A stretch of DNA of 64,000 nucleotides from Knoellia locipacati (GCF_007992835.1 NZ_BKBA01000011.1:62001-126000); one strand, 5' to 3'; positions 17,958 to 26,160 are shown, counted from the stretch's first letter. Program-made: numbers and translations. The notes: a model not told the origin generated them from the sequence alone.

Positions 17958-18587
17958 ATGATCGGCGTGACCCTGCCGGGCCCGCTCACGGTGCTGTGCA
18001 TCGGTGCCCATCCCGATGACATCGAGATCGGTTGTGGCGCAACGTTGCTCGAGCTCGCCGCCCGTGGTGACACGTCGTTCACCCACGTGCTCCTCACCGG
18101 CTCCCCGCAGCGCGTCGACGAGGCCCGCACGGCCACCGAGCTGTTCGTGCCCGGCGCGGACCTCGTGACCTTCGACCTGCCGGACGGCCGGCTTCCCGCG
18201 CACTGGGGTGCGGCCAAGGAGGCCCTCGAGAGCGTGGCGCAGGGGCTCTCGCCCGACCTCATCCTCGCCCCGCGGCTGAAGGACGCCCACCAGGACCACC
18301 GGGTCGTGGCCGAGCTCGTCTCGACGACATGGCGCGACTGCCTCACGCTGCACTACGAGATCCCCAAGTGGGACGGCGACCTCGGGCAGCTGACCCACTA
18401 CGTCACCGTCCCCGAGGAGACGGCCCGTCGCAAGGTCGAGCTGCTCCACAAGGCCTACCCGTCGCAGCAGCACCGCGACTGGTGGGACGACGAGATGTTC
18501 CTCGGGATGATGCGGGTGCGCGGCATGGAGTGCCGCAGCCGCTACGCCGAGGCCTTCGAGGTGGCCAAGGAGCTCCTCACCCTGTGA
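17958..18587 (+). CDS. LmbE/PIG-L family N-deacetylase
   Basis: A 209-aa zinc-dependent deacetylase-like protein with the metal motif AHPDD (17-21) and a second site in the HQDH segment. Relatives deacetylate GlcNAc-inositol (MshB), lincosamide or teicoplanin intermediates and sugar nucleotides. As the last gene of the epimerase, methyltransferase, nucleotidyltransferase and aminotransferase set, it probably unmasks an amino sugar. GGAAGGAGGA before the ATG is a strong ribosome site. Ends 13 nt before the convergent pyruvyltransferase-like gene. Confidence 0.85.
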   Translation: MIGVTLPGPLTVLCIGAHPDDIEIGCGATLLELAARGDTSFTHVLLTGSPQRVDEARTATELFVPGADLVTFDLPDGRLPAHWGAAKEALESVAQGLSPDLILAPRLKDAHQDHRVVAELVSTTWRDCLTLHYEIPKWDGDLGQLTHYVTVPEETARRKVELLHKAYPSQQHRDWWDDEMFLGMMRVRGMECRSRYAEAFEVAKELLTL

Positions 18588-18600
18588 CGTCGCGACGCCC

Positions 18601-19950
18601 TCACGTGGCGGAGAACGCGCGCTGCGTGGTGTCGTCGCGGGCGAGGCCGACCGTGTCGATGAGGTGCTCGTAGTGGTCCGACAGCGTCGCGCGCAGCGCC
18701 GGCAGTCGCTCGCCCACGACGTCCCCGATGTCCTCGGTGCTCTGCTCGACCCGCTGTGACGCCGACACGAGGTCGGCGGCCGAGAAGGCGTCGACGTCGA
18801 AGCAGAGGTCGGACTGGCCCATGTAGTCCATGAGGGCGTCGGTCTTCGCGTGGTACGACATGCCGATCGCCGGGCGGCCGATGAGGTAGGGCAGCAGGAT
18901 GCAGTGGAACCGCCCGGCGACGACGTAGTCGCACCCGGCCAGCGCCTCGAGCAGGTCGTCGACGGTGTCGATGAGGGGCCGCTCCACCTGCTCCAGCAGC
19001 GCGGGGTCGAGTCGCTCGGCGAGCAGCGCGAGGACGTCGTCGCAGACGAGCGGGTCGACACCGGTCTGCGAGTAGACGAAGACGAGCCGTCGCCCACCGG
19101 TGAGGACCCATTCCGCGTAGTCCGCGACCTTGGCGACGTACGCGGCATACCTCTCGTCGTCGACCGCGGGCCAGTATCGGCGGTCCATGTAGGGGATGGG
19201 GTTGAGCCCGACACGGACCTGGCCGTCGGTGGCGCCGGGACGCGGCCAGCCGCCGTCCGGGACGGGCAGGCTGATGGCGAGGTCGGGGACCACGCTCATC
19301 GGGCCGCGCACACCCAGACCGCGCACGAGGTCGGCCGAGGCCTCGTCGCGGACGCTGCGGAAGGCCGCCCAGCGCAGCGGCCCGGCGAGCAGGTAGCGGG
19401 ACAGCCGGTGGTCGATCGGTCCGGCGCCCACCCCGAGGAAGGCGAACGGCACCCCCTTGAGCCGGGCGAGGAGTGACCACTTGAAGATCGTGTAGGGGTG
19501 GCTCCACGGCCCGCGCCAGTCGTCGGAGACGGGTCCGCTGCCCGCGACGACGATGAGGTCGATGTCGTCGAGCCGCTGGAGGCTGCGCCGGAGGAAGGCC
19601 GCCTCCGCGCCGAGGTCTCGCACCCGGGCGGCCAGCCGGCGTGCCTCGCGAACACCCCGGTGGTCGGAGCGCTTCGTGAGGCGCTCCTTGACCTTGCTCC
19701 CGGTCGGGTGCTGCGGCGGGCCACCACTGGTGAGCCGCTCCGCCGCCCAGCGCAGCGGGAGCGCCGGCATGCCGTGGCGCTCCTCGGTGTCCCTGGGCGA
19801 CTGCGAGACCCCGACGAGCGACACCGAGGGCAGGCGCCGGCGCAGGTTGGCGGCGATGGTCGAGACGACGACCTCGTCGCCGAGGTTCCCACCGTGGTAG
19901 TGCCCCCAGATCGCCACGCGGGGTGGGCGTCCACCGCTCCGACCGGTCAT
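18601..19950 (-). CDS. Polysaccharide pyruvyl transferase family protein
   Basis: A 449-aa protein that starts RVAIWGHYHGGNLGDEVV, the N-terminal signature of the CsaB/pyruvyltransferase family (PF04230), and later has VAGRFHCILLPYLIGRPAI and a DALMDYMG region. These enzymes put ketal pyruvate on surface sugars from PEP. ATGA overlap with the deacetylase-like gene at 19947-20915 shows translational coupling. Acceptor unknown. The ATG at 19950 is chosen over longer readings because the family signature begins about 10 residues in. Confidence 0.85.
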   Translation of the reverse strand: MTGRSGGRPPRVAIWGHYHGGNLGDEVVVSTIAANLRRRLPSVSLVGVSQSPRDTEERHGMPALPLRWAAERLTSGGPPQHPTGSKVKERLTKRSDHRGVREARRLAARVRDLGAEAAFLRRSLQRLDDIDLIVVAGSGPVSDDWRGPWSHPYTIFKWSLLARLKGVPFAFLGVGAGPIDHRLSRYLLAGPLRWAAFRSVRDEASADLVRGLGVRGPMSVVPDLAISLPVPDGGWPRPGATDGQVRVGLNPIPYMDRRYWPAVDDERYAAYVAKVADYAEWVLTGGRRLVFVYSQTGVDPLVCDDVLALLAERLDPALLEQVERPLIDTVDDLLEALAGCDYVVAGRFHCILLPYLIGRPAIGMSYHAKTDALMDYMGQSDLCFDVDAFSAADLVSASQRVEQSTEDIGDVVGERLPALRATLSDHYEHLIDTVGLARDDTTQRAFSAT

Positions 19951-20915
19951 GTGGCGTGCTCGCTCTCGTGGTGGCCGAGGAGGTCGGCCAGGCCCCCGAA
20001 GGTCAGCGTCTCGAGCCGGCCCTCGGACCTCAGCTCGGCGGCCAGCCGGCACAGGCTCTCGAGTCCCCGCAGGGCGTTCGCGGGGTCGGGCTGCAGGTTG
20101 TGGGGGTGGAACCAGACGTGGAACAGCCCGCCGTGCCGGGCGGCGTGGCGCAGCCGGCGCCGGTGCTGCCACTGCCAGAGCCGGGCGCGGCCCTGGTGCA
20201 GGTCGGCGCCGTACATCACGGTCGCCGGGAAGTTCCACAGGTCACCCTCGAGGACGGGCCGCACCACCGACCTCGGTGTCGGGATGAGGAGGTCGCCGAC
20301 CCGGGCCAGCGGTCGCAGCCGCCCGTGGATCGAGCCGAACAGGTCGGGGCGCACCCCGCGGTAGGCGATGTAGCCGTGGCGCCGCAGCACGTCCTGGTGA
20401 CCGATCGAGTTGCGGGGGTAGACGAACGAGCGCAGCTCGACGTCGTAGGGCTCGGCAGCGGCCCTCGCGGCGGCGAGCTCGCTGTCGAACACCTCGGCCG
20501 AGCAGCCGGGGTCCCCGACGATGAGGTGGGAGAAGCCGTGCGAGGCGACCTCGTGGCGGGTGCGTCGCTCGAGGATCTCGCGCACGAGGTCCGGTGCGTA
20601 CCACCGCGAGTCCTCGGTGGCGGGGGCGCACGGGTCGTCCTCGAACCAGTCCTGGGCCAGCCACGGGTAGTCGGGCCGGGCGATCTCGGGGTGGACGTCG
20701 CCCTCGACGTTCTCGCACCCCTCGAGGAAGAGGTGGCCGACCGTGGCCCAGGTCGCAGGCACGTCGTACTCGTCGAGGATGTCGAGCAGGGACCGGAGGA
20801 CGTCACGCTCCTCGGGCCAGTGGTAGCGGTTCGGTGAACCGTGGTGGACCGCACCCCACGCCATCTCGGTGTCGATCGAGATGAGCATGACGCCGCGGCT
20901 GAGCTCGTGGGTCAC
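19947..20915 (-). CDS. Polysaccharide deacetylase-like protein, atypical
   Basis: A 322-aa protein of the deacetylase superfamily. In place of NodB TFDDG it has ISIDTEMAWG, and it keeps a metal-type ASHGFSHL and a late FHPHNL. This DTE form occurs in a distinct subgroup, so substrate and metal geometry may differ from the CE4 enzyme at 5079. The GTG start at 20915 overlaps the stop of the GNAT gene (GTGA), and the stop overlaps the pyruvyltransferase-like ATG. The three minus-strand genes therefore form one coupled operon. Confidence 0.78.
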   Translation of the reverse strand: MTHELSRGVMLISIDTEMAWGAVHHGSPNRYHWPEERDVLRSLLDILDEYDVPATWATVGHLFLEGCENVEGDVHPEIARPDYPWLAQDWFEDDPCAPATEDSRWYAPDLVREILERRTRHEVASHGFSHLIVGDPGCSAEVFDSELAAARAAAEPYDVELRSFVYPRNSIGHQDVLRRHGYIAYRGVRPDLFGSIHGRLRPLARVGDLLIPTPRSVVRPVLEGDLWNFPATVMYGADLHQGRARLWQWQHRRRLRHAARHGGLFHVWFHPHNLQPDPANALRGLESLCRLAAELRSEGRLETLTFGGLADLLGHHESEHAT

Positions 20916-22030
20916 GAGGGGACGCTCCTTCCACGGTGCTCGCGCACACGCAGCGCCATCGCCGCGTGCCGGAGCCGAGAGCTGACCGAGGCGGGCATCC
21001 GCGCCGGGGTGAGCGAGCAGGACACGACGTCGTGGGCACCCGTGGCCCACCGCGCCTTGTAGGCGTCGGTCCCGCGCCCGAAGTTGAGCACCCGCACCCC
21101 GGAGCCGAGGCAGGCGGTGGCCACCTCGGACAGGAGGATGTGCCCCGGACCGAACTTCGCGTGGGCCGGGTCGAACGCGGGCTTGTGGTAGTAGTACGTC
21201 TCGCCCACGTGGTACCCCAGGCAGGCGGCGATGGGCTCGTCGTCGAGGTGCAGCGTCGAGAGCCAGGCGTCACCACGAGCGGCGAGGGCGGTGACGGCGT
21301 CGCGGGCGAAGGCACGCGCCGGGCCGTTCGACAGCAGTCCCTGCTCGCCGGCGCGTTCGGCCCACCGCAGGTCGTAGACGCGGAGCAGCTCGTCGAAGCC
21401 GGGGTCCACGGGCCGGTGGAGGTCGATGCGGACCTCGCCGCGCTCGGCGAGCCGCCGCCGCAGCCGGGGCACGTCGCACTTCTTCGCCCGCGCCGCGAGC
21501 TCCCGCTCCGGGTCGGCCAGCGCGCCGAGGTCGAGCACCGGGCAGGTCGACCGGCCCTCCTGGGAGACCCTGACCCGCTGCCGCCACGGGTGACCGGTGA
21601 CGAGGGCGTGGTCGTCACCACTCTCGCGCAGCCGGGGGACGTTGACGCCCCGCCGCCCACCCTCGACGAGAGGGCCGAGGGCGTCGAGGAGGGCCGAGCC
21701 GTGCTCGCGTGCGTCGCCGAGGACGAGGAGACCCTCGTCCGCATGGTCCTGGCCGAGGGGCGTGAGGAGCTCGAACGACGCCGGGCCGACTCCGAGCCGG
21801 GTCGGGTGCAGCGCCGTCATCGCGACGACCTCGCCGTCCCGGTGGACCGAGACGACCTGGACCGGGCGGCGACGGCCCAGCGTCTGCCACCACGCCTGCA
21901 CCCACTCCCAGGTCTGGAACGCCGTGAGCGCCCGGGTGCTGCCCTCGAGCCGGCGCCAGTCGTCCTCGAGCACGGCGAGGTCGCTCACGACCCGGGTGGA
22001 CGTGGGCATGCGTCGGTCCGTGCGCATCAT
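20912..22030 (-). CDS. GNAT-fold acyltransferase of the CelD/BioF2-like (FemAB-type) family
   Basis: A 372-aa protein with the double-GNAT look of PF13480: TAFQTWEWVQAWW near the start, a basic AKKCDVPRLRRRL mid-section, and PIAACLGYHVGETYYYHKPAFDP then FGPGHILLSEV in the second half. Related proteins in polysaccharide loci transfer amino-acyl or acyl groups to sugars. Start chosen at ATG 22030 (tandem ATGs at 22030 and 22027). A longer reading adds 40 residues without family similarity. First gene of a coupled three-gene minus-strand operon. Confidence 0.78.
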   Translation of the reverse strand: MMRTDRRMPTSTRVVSDLAVLEDDWRRLEGSTRALTAFQTWEWVQAWWQTLGRRRPVQVVSVHRDGEVVAMTALHPTRLGVGPASFELLTPLGQDHADEGLLVLGDAREHGSALLDALGPLVEGGRRGVNVPRLRESGDDHALVTGHPWRQRVRVSQEGRSTCPVLDLGALADPERELAARAKKCDVPRLRRRLAERGEVRIDLHRPVDPGFDELLRVYDLRWAERAGEQGLLSNGPARAFARDAVTALAARGDAWLSTLHLDDEPIAACLGYHVGETYYYHKPAFDPAHAKFGPGHILLSEVATACLGSGVRVLNFGRGTDAYKARWATGAHDVVSCSLTPARMPASVSSRLRHAAMALRVREHRGRSVPS

Positions 22031-22195
22031 GCGGACCCCGCCTTCCTCCGAGCGCGGCCGACGAGGCAGGCCGTGCTGTTGAGCCACTTTCCCATCGAAG
22101 CGCCCTGCCTTCAGGGGCTTTGGCGGAAATGGCCCGTTCGGTGGACGCACGAGCCGTCCACGGCACGAGGGGCGCGGGCGTTCCTTCCGGAACGT

Positions 22196-22229
22196 GACGG
22201 GACCACGACGAGGGGTATGCCGTCCCGTC
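22196..22229 (-). terminator. Hairpin downstream of the composite lipoprotein gene
   Basis: GACGGGAC (22196-22203) pairs with GTCCCGTC (22222-22229) around an 18-nt loop that contains most of a GTATGCCG octamer. A second short stem (GTGGACG 22141-22147 with CGTCCAC 22155-22161) lies further along. No U-tract is seen. Confidence 0.4.
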
Positions 22230-22255
22230 CCGTCCTGCTGCGCGGCGCGCCCCGC

Positions 22256-23899
22256 TCAGATGAGGCTGTCGACGTCCCCGCCGACGACCGTCGGCACGCC
22301 CTTGTCGTCGATCGTCACGGCCAGGGTCAGGGCTGCTCGGAAGCGCAGCGCGTCACGGCTCCCGGACTGTCCGATGACGGCGGCGAACTCCGTGTTCTCG
22401 AAGAAGACGCTCTGGCCGGGCTTGGCGACGTAGTCCACCCGCACGAGATAGCTGACGAGCGCCACGTGCCCGCTCGCCGTCCTCGCGACCTGGACCGAGC
22501 CAACCGGTGAGGTCTGGTCCTTCTCGTCGGGCGCCCACAGGGTCGCCATCGCCCTGGACGACGCGAGGTAGGACTTCGGCGTGCGCCACCCGGCGAGGAA
22601 GTCGGCGACGTTCTCGGGCAGCGCCACCGCACCCCTGCCGGTGTTGAGCTTCGTCGTGACCCGCGCGACGGCCGCGAGCACCTGGGTGGTGTCGGTCGGG
22701 CGCGCTCCGACGGCAGCGGTGTCGAGCGGCTGCGGCAGCGCCTTCCTCGGTGCCGGGGACGACGCCATCTTGCGCCAGGGCGTCGTGACGCTCTCGCGCT
22801 TCATGGCGACGAGCACCTCGGCCGGAGGAGTGGGTGTGGCCGGTGCCTTCGGCGCGGGCACGACCTTCCACGTCTCGGTGCCCGCGACGAGCGCGTACAT
22901 CGGGTAGGCACCGAAGGACGGTGCGAACACGCGGTCGACGGTCGTCGTGCCCTGACCTGTCGCTGCAGGCCTGACCAGGCGGTTGTGGGCGGCGGCGTAC
23001 TGGTCGCTCGCGAAGACGATGCCGGTGTCCACCTGCTGCCACGCGCGGGCGTCGAACGTCGTGGACGCCGTCCTGGTGGCCGCGGTGTTGCGGGCGTCGT
23101 AGGCCTTCATCGCCGCGACCGCCTCGGGGCGCGTCAGGGCGGGCTTGGTCAGGGTGTCGGGCTGCCAGGCCTGCACCTGGGTCGGCGCCAGTCCGCAGCC
23201 CGCCATCGTCGGGATGACGGCGAGGGCGAGCAGCGGAGCCGGCCGGCGCCCGGCCCGCGCCGGGGGCGCCGGGTCGCCGACGTCGCGCGACACCGAAGAG
23301 TGGTGCCGGCGGCGCTGACGGCGACGCAGCAGCAGGCCACCGGCCGCCACGAGGACGCCACCCACGAGCGCCGTGACGGACAGGGCGAAGCCGTGGGGGA
23401 CCACGATCCCGCTGGTCACCTCGAGATCGCCACCCTGTCCGAGCGGGACGATCACCCAGGCGGTGGGGGAGCCGTCGAGGTCGAGAGAGAGGGACCGTGT
23501 GCCCGTGCCGGTGGTCCTGTCGGTCCAGAACGTCTGCACCGTCGGGTCCGCGGGCACGACCGTGGCCCTGCCCTCGACCACCTCGCCCGACAGGCCCGAC
23601 GGCCCGACCCGGGTCACGGCATACGTCGGCACGTCCTTCAGGTAGCTGCCCACGTCGATCGGGTGCGCCCGGCCGAGGAAGACGCGACCCCCGTCGCGAC
23701 GGGCGCTCACCCGCATCGTGGTGTCGCGGAACGCGAGGAGGCCGGGTGTCGACACGACCGCCTTCGCCCCGCCCAGCCTGAGGGTGGTGGTCGGGGAGTC
23801 GACCACGTCGTCGCTGCCGACGAGCACGATGCCCGCGACACCGACGCCGGCGAGCACCAGCCCCACGAACGCCACCAGGGTGGCCAGCGCCTTCTTCAT
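22256..23899 (-). CDS. Composite membrane protein: two-TM module fused to a lipoprotein-like module
   Basis: A 547-aa protein I do not recognise. Residues 5-28 form a membrane span or signal, 29-175 an extracytoplasmic Thr/Val-rich domain, and 176-198 a second span followed by a very basic RRRQRRRHH turn. Residues 226-240 then look like a second signal ending in a lipobox (TMAG-C), followed by a 300-residue exported domain rich in Pro/Ala/Thr. It reads as two exported proteins joined in one frame with no stop between them. Either it is a true fusion or translation restarts internally near 23230. Upstream GGGGACAC precedes the ATG. The neighbouring polysaccharide genes suggest a cell-envelope role. 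Confidence 0.7.
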   Translation of the reverse strand: MKKALATLVAFVGLVLAGVGVAGIVLVGSDDVVDSPTTTLRLGGAKAVVSTPGLLAFRDTTMRVSARRDGGRVFLGRAHPIDVGSYLKDVPTYAVTRVGPSGLSGEVVEGRATVVPADPTVQTFWTDRTTGTGTRSLSLDLDGSPTAWVIVPLGQGGDLEVTSGIVVPHGFALSVTALVGGVLVAAGGLLLRRRQRRRHHSSVSRDVGDPAPPARAGRRPAPLLALAVIPTMAGCGLAPTQVQAWQPDTLTKPALTRPEAVAAMKAYDARNTAATRTASTTFDARAWQQVDTGIVFASDQYAAAHNRLVRPAATGQGTTTVDRVFAPSFGAYPMYALVAGTETWKVVPAPKAPATPTPPAEVLVAMKRESVTTPWRKMASSPAPRKALPQPLDTAAVGARPTDTTQVLAAVARVTTKLNTGRGAVALPENVADFLAGWRTPKSYLASSRAMATLWAPDEKDQTSPVGSVQVARTASGHVALVSYLVRVDYVAKPGQSVFFENTEFAAVIGQSGSRDALRFRAALTLAVTIDDKGVPTVVGGDVDSLI

Positions 23900-24021
23900 G
23901 TGTCCCCGTCCGTCACGAGGGTCCCTGCCCGGATCCTCCTCGCAGGAGTGTGCCAGTGAGAGGCGGCGTCAGCCGGCCGTCGTCCACAGGCCCCGGGGAC
24001 GGGGTGCGTCGGGTGGGGGAG

Positions 24022-24162
24022 TCAGGACGCCTTGGGGACGCGGCGCACGATGGCGGGCGCGCTCCAGCGCATCTCCATCCGCGTGCGGCCGTCGACGGTG
24101 ACCGGCACCCAGCGCATCGTCAGGCAGGCCGGGCCCGTGGCGGTCGTCGAGACCTTCTTCAT
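24022..24162 (-). CDS. Small basic protein, 46 aa
   Basis: MKKVSTTATGPACLT starts a 46-residue basic protein with a central RWVPVTVDGRTRMEMRW stretch, Trp/Arg-rich and with no membrane segment. AGAGGAG lies 8 nt before the ATG, which supports real translation. Short proteins with this VPVT-DGRTRME core seem familiar from actinobacteria as hypothetical proteins, but I cannot name a function. Two divergent PHO-box-like repeats lie 49-99 nt upstream, so phosphate control is plausible. Confidence 0.6.
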   Translation of the reverse strand: MKKVSTTATGPACLTMRWVPVTVDGRTRMEMRWSAPAIVRRVPKAS

Positions 24163-24210
24163 GGGTGGCTCCTCTGCATGCCTGGGACGTGGGACGGCAC
24201 CGTGCGGGCC

Positions 24211-24232
24211 GTTCACCTGTTGTTCACCCAAG
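24211..24232 (+). promoter_or_regulatory. PHO-box-like direct repeat (top strand)
   Basis: Two adjacent 11-nt units, GTTCACCTGTT and GTTCACCCAAG, match the direct-repeat unit described for PhoP operators in Streptomyces (conserved GTTCACC). This lies between the 46-aa gene and dapB. Confidence 0.55.
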
Positions 24233-24239
24233 GGTAGCG

Positions 24240-24261
24240 CAAAGATGAACAGAAGGTGAAC
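24240..24261 (-). promoter_or_regulatory. PHO-box-like direct repeat (bottom strand)
   Basis: On the minus strand, GTTCACC (complement of 24255-24261) and GTTCATC (complement of 24244-24250) are spaced 11 nt apart, a second PhoP-type repeat facing the first, with only 7 nt between the two operators. Confidence 0.5.
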
Positions 24262-24341
24262 GAGCCCGTGAGACGCGCGGGTCGCGCCGTCGCGAACCCC
24301 GCACCCCGAGGGGGCGCCCGACCCGTCGCTACAGTTCGGGG

Positions 24342-25085
24342 GTGAGCAACACGAAGGTCTCGGTCATCGGCGCATCCGGTCGCATGGGCTCGGAGGTGTG
24401 CCGCGCGGTGGAGTCCGCCGACGGTCTCGAGCTCGTCGGGAGGTTCGACGTGGGTGACGACCTCGGCGACCTCTCCGGCGCCGACGTCGTGGTCGAGTTC
24501 TCTGTCCCCGCGGCCTCGGCCGGCAACGTCGCACACTGCGTCGACCGGGGCGTGCACGTCGTCGTCGGCACGACCGGCTGGGACGACGCGAAGCTCGCCG
24601 ACCTGAGCACGCGGCTCGAGGCCCACCCCGAGGTCGGTGTCCTCATCGCCCCCAACTTCGCCATCGGCGCGGTGCTCATGATGGCGTTCGCGAGCAAGGC
24701 AGCCGAGTTCTACGAGTCGGCCGAGGTCATCGAGCTGCACCACCCCGACAAGGTCGACGCCCCCTCGGGCACGGCTGCCCGCACCGCCGAGCTCATCGGG
24801 GCCGCCCGCGACCGGGCCGGGCTCGCCGACGTCCCCGACGCGACCACGAGCGACCCGGACGGTGCGCGCGGGGCGCGGGCACACGGCATACCCGTGCACT
24901 CGGTCCGGCTGCGTGGCCTCGTCGCGCACCAGGAGGTCCTCTTCGGGCAGACCGGCGAGATGCTGACGATCCGGCACGACTCCTTCGACCGGGTCTCGTT
25001 CATGCCGGGGGTCGTCGCCGCGGTGCGCAAGGTGGGGGAGCACCCCGGTCTCACCGTGGGGCTCGAGCACTACCTCGGGATCTAG
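24342..25085 (+). CDS. dapB: 4-hydroxy-tetrahydrodipicolinate reductase
   Basis: NAD(P)H-dependent reductase of the diaminopimelate/lysine pathway, 247 aa, cytosolic. The nucleotide-binding motif GASGRMG lies at residues 10-16, GTTGW in the middle, and the substrate loop ELHHPDKVDAPSGTA near 131-145, all intact. GTG start at 24342 with GGGG just upstream. dapA and dapF also lie in this window but in separate operons. An octamer copy here forces the rare Ile codon ATA (in AHGIPV). Ends in a 4-nt convergent overlap with azlD. Confidence 0.96.
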   Translation: MSNTKVSVIGASGRMGSEVCRAVESADGLELVGRFDVGDDLGDLSGADVVVEFSVPAASAGNVAHCVDRGVHVVVGTTGWDDAKLADLSTRLEAHPEVGVLIAPNFAIGAVLMMAFASKAAEFYESAEVIELHHPDKVDAPSGTAARTAELIGAARDRAGLADVPDATTSDPDGARGARAHGIPVHSVRLRGLVAHQEVLFGQTGEMLTIRHDSFDRVSFMPGVVAAVRKVGEHPGLTVGLEHYLGI

Positions 25086-25396
25086 CCCCAGCCCATCGCG
25101 CGCAGGACGCCGGCCACGACGGCCGCGCCGATGACGACGACGAGGAAGTTCGCCCGCAGCAGGAGCAGCACGACCGCCGCGCCCACGGCGGCGAGCCGCG
25201 CGTCGACGTGGAGCGAGCCGCCGCTGCCACCGAACGTCTGGATCGCCACGAGTCCGGAGAGCAGGGCCACCGGCAGCAGCGTGAGGACGCGGCTGCGCCT
25301 CGGCCCCTCGACCCACGACTCCGGCACGAGGTGGCCCGCGAGCTTCGTGGCGTAGGCCAGTCCAGAGGCGAGCAGCACGACCGTCCAGGTGCTCAT
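25082..25396 (-). CDS. azlD: AzlD-type small subunit of a branched-chain amino acid exporter
   Basis: A 104-aa hydrophobic protein with about three to four spans (WTVVLLASGLAYATKLAGHLVP, RVLTLLPVALLSGLVAIQ, then a Val/Leu-rich C-terminus). It works with AzlC in the membrane. ATGA overlap with azlC shows coupling and fixes the start. Azl pairs export branched-chain amino acids or analogues; the substrate here is not shown. Confidence 0.88.
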   Translation of the reverse strand: MSTWTVVLLASGLAYATKLAGHLVPESWVEGPRRSRVLTLLPVALLSGLVAIQTFGGSGGSLHVDARLAAVGAAVVLLLLRANFLVVVIGAAVVAGVLRAMGWG

Positions 25397-26160
25397 GACT
25401 CGTCCACCTCGGCCCGTCGCTCGTGCCGTCCGCCGCCGGAGAGGCCGACGACGACCGCGGCCACGACGGTGAGGATGACGGGCACCCCGACCGGCAGCAC
25501 GGGGGAGGTGAGCAGCGCGATCGCGACGGCGAGGACCATCGTGGCGGCGGCGTCCCGGCTGCGCAGCCGCGGCCAGAGCAGCGCCGTGAAGGCCGCGGCG
25601 GCCGCGGCGTCGAGGCCCCACCGCTGCGGGTCGCCGAGCGCGTTGCCGACGACGGCACCGAGGAGCGTCATGAGGTTCCAGCAGACGAAGACCGCGACCC
25701 CGGTGACGAAGAAGCCGAGCCGGCCGGCCCGCCGGTCCTCGCGGCCCACCGCGACCGCGGTCGACTCGTCGATGGTGAGGTGCGCGGCCCAGAGCCGGCG
25801 CAGCCCGCGGACGTCGAGGATGCGTGAGGTCTGGAGGGCATAGAGCCCGTTGCGCACACCGAGCAGCGTCGAGGTCGCCACGGCCGCGGAGCCGGTGCCG
25901 CCCGCGCCGAGGATGCCGACGAGCGCGAACTGCGAGCCGCCGCTGAAGAGCAGCACCGACAGAGCCATCGTCTGCAGGATGCTCAGCCCGGACGCGACCC
26001 CGAGCGCGCCGAAGCTGATGCCGTAGGCCCCCGTCGCCAGGCCGATCGAGAGCGACTGCCGGACGACGGCCCGGCGCGTGTGGTGCTCGAGGGGCGCGTA
26101 TGCCGTGTGCCCGCCGGCCGCCGCCTGCTCGCCCTCGGCGTCGGCGGCCCCACTGGTCAC
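25393..26160 (-). CDS. azlC: AzlC family branched-chain amino acid permease large subunit
   Basis: A 255-aa membrane protein. The core ALGVASGLSILQTMALSVLLFSGGSQ (two pieces shown here as one family block) followed by RNGLYALQTSRIL and AAHLTIDESTAVAV is typical of AzlC. About five to seven spans. GTG start at 26160 overlaps the GNAT stop (GTGA); its TGA overlaps the azlD ATG. It belongs to a coupled minus-strand chain with the GNAT and crotonase genes. Confidence 0.9.
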   Translation of the reverse strand: MTSGAADAEGEQAAAGGHTAYAPLEHHTRRAVVRQSLSIGLATGAYGISFGALGVASGLSILQTMALSVLLFSGGSQFALVGILGAGGTGSAAVATSTLLGVRNGLYALQTSRILDVRGLRRLWAAHLTIDESTAVAVGREDRRAGRLGFFVTGVAVFVCWNLMTLLGAVVGNALGDPQRWGLDAAAAAAFTALLWPRLRSRDAAATMVLAVAIALLTSPVLPVGVPVILTVVAAVVVGLSGGGRHERRAEVDES

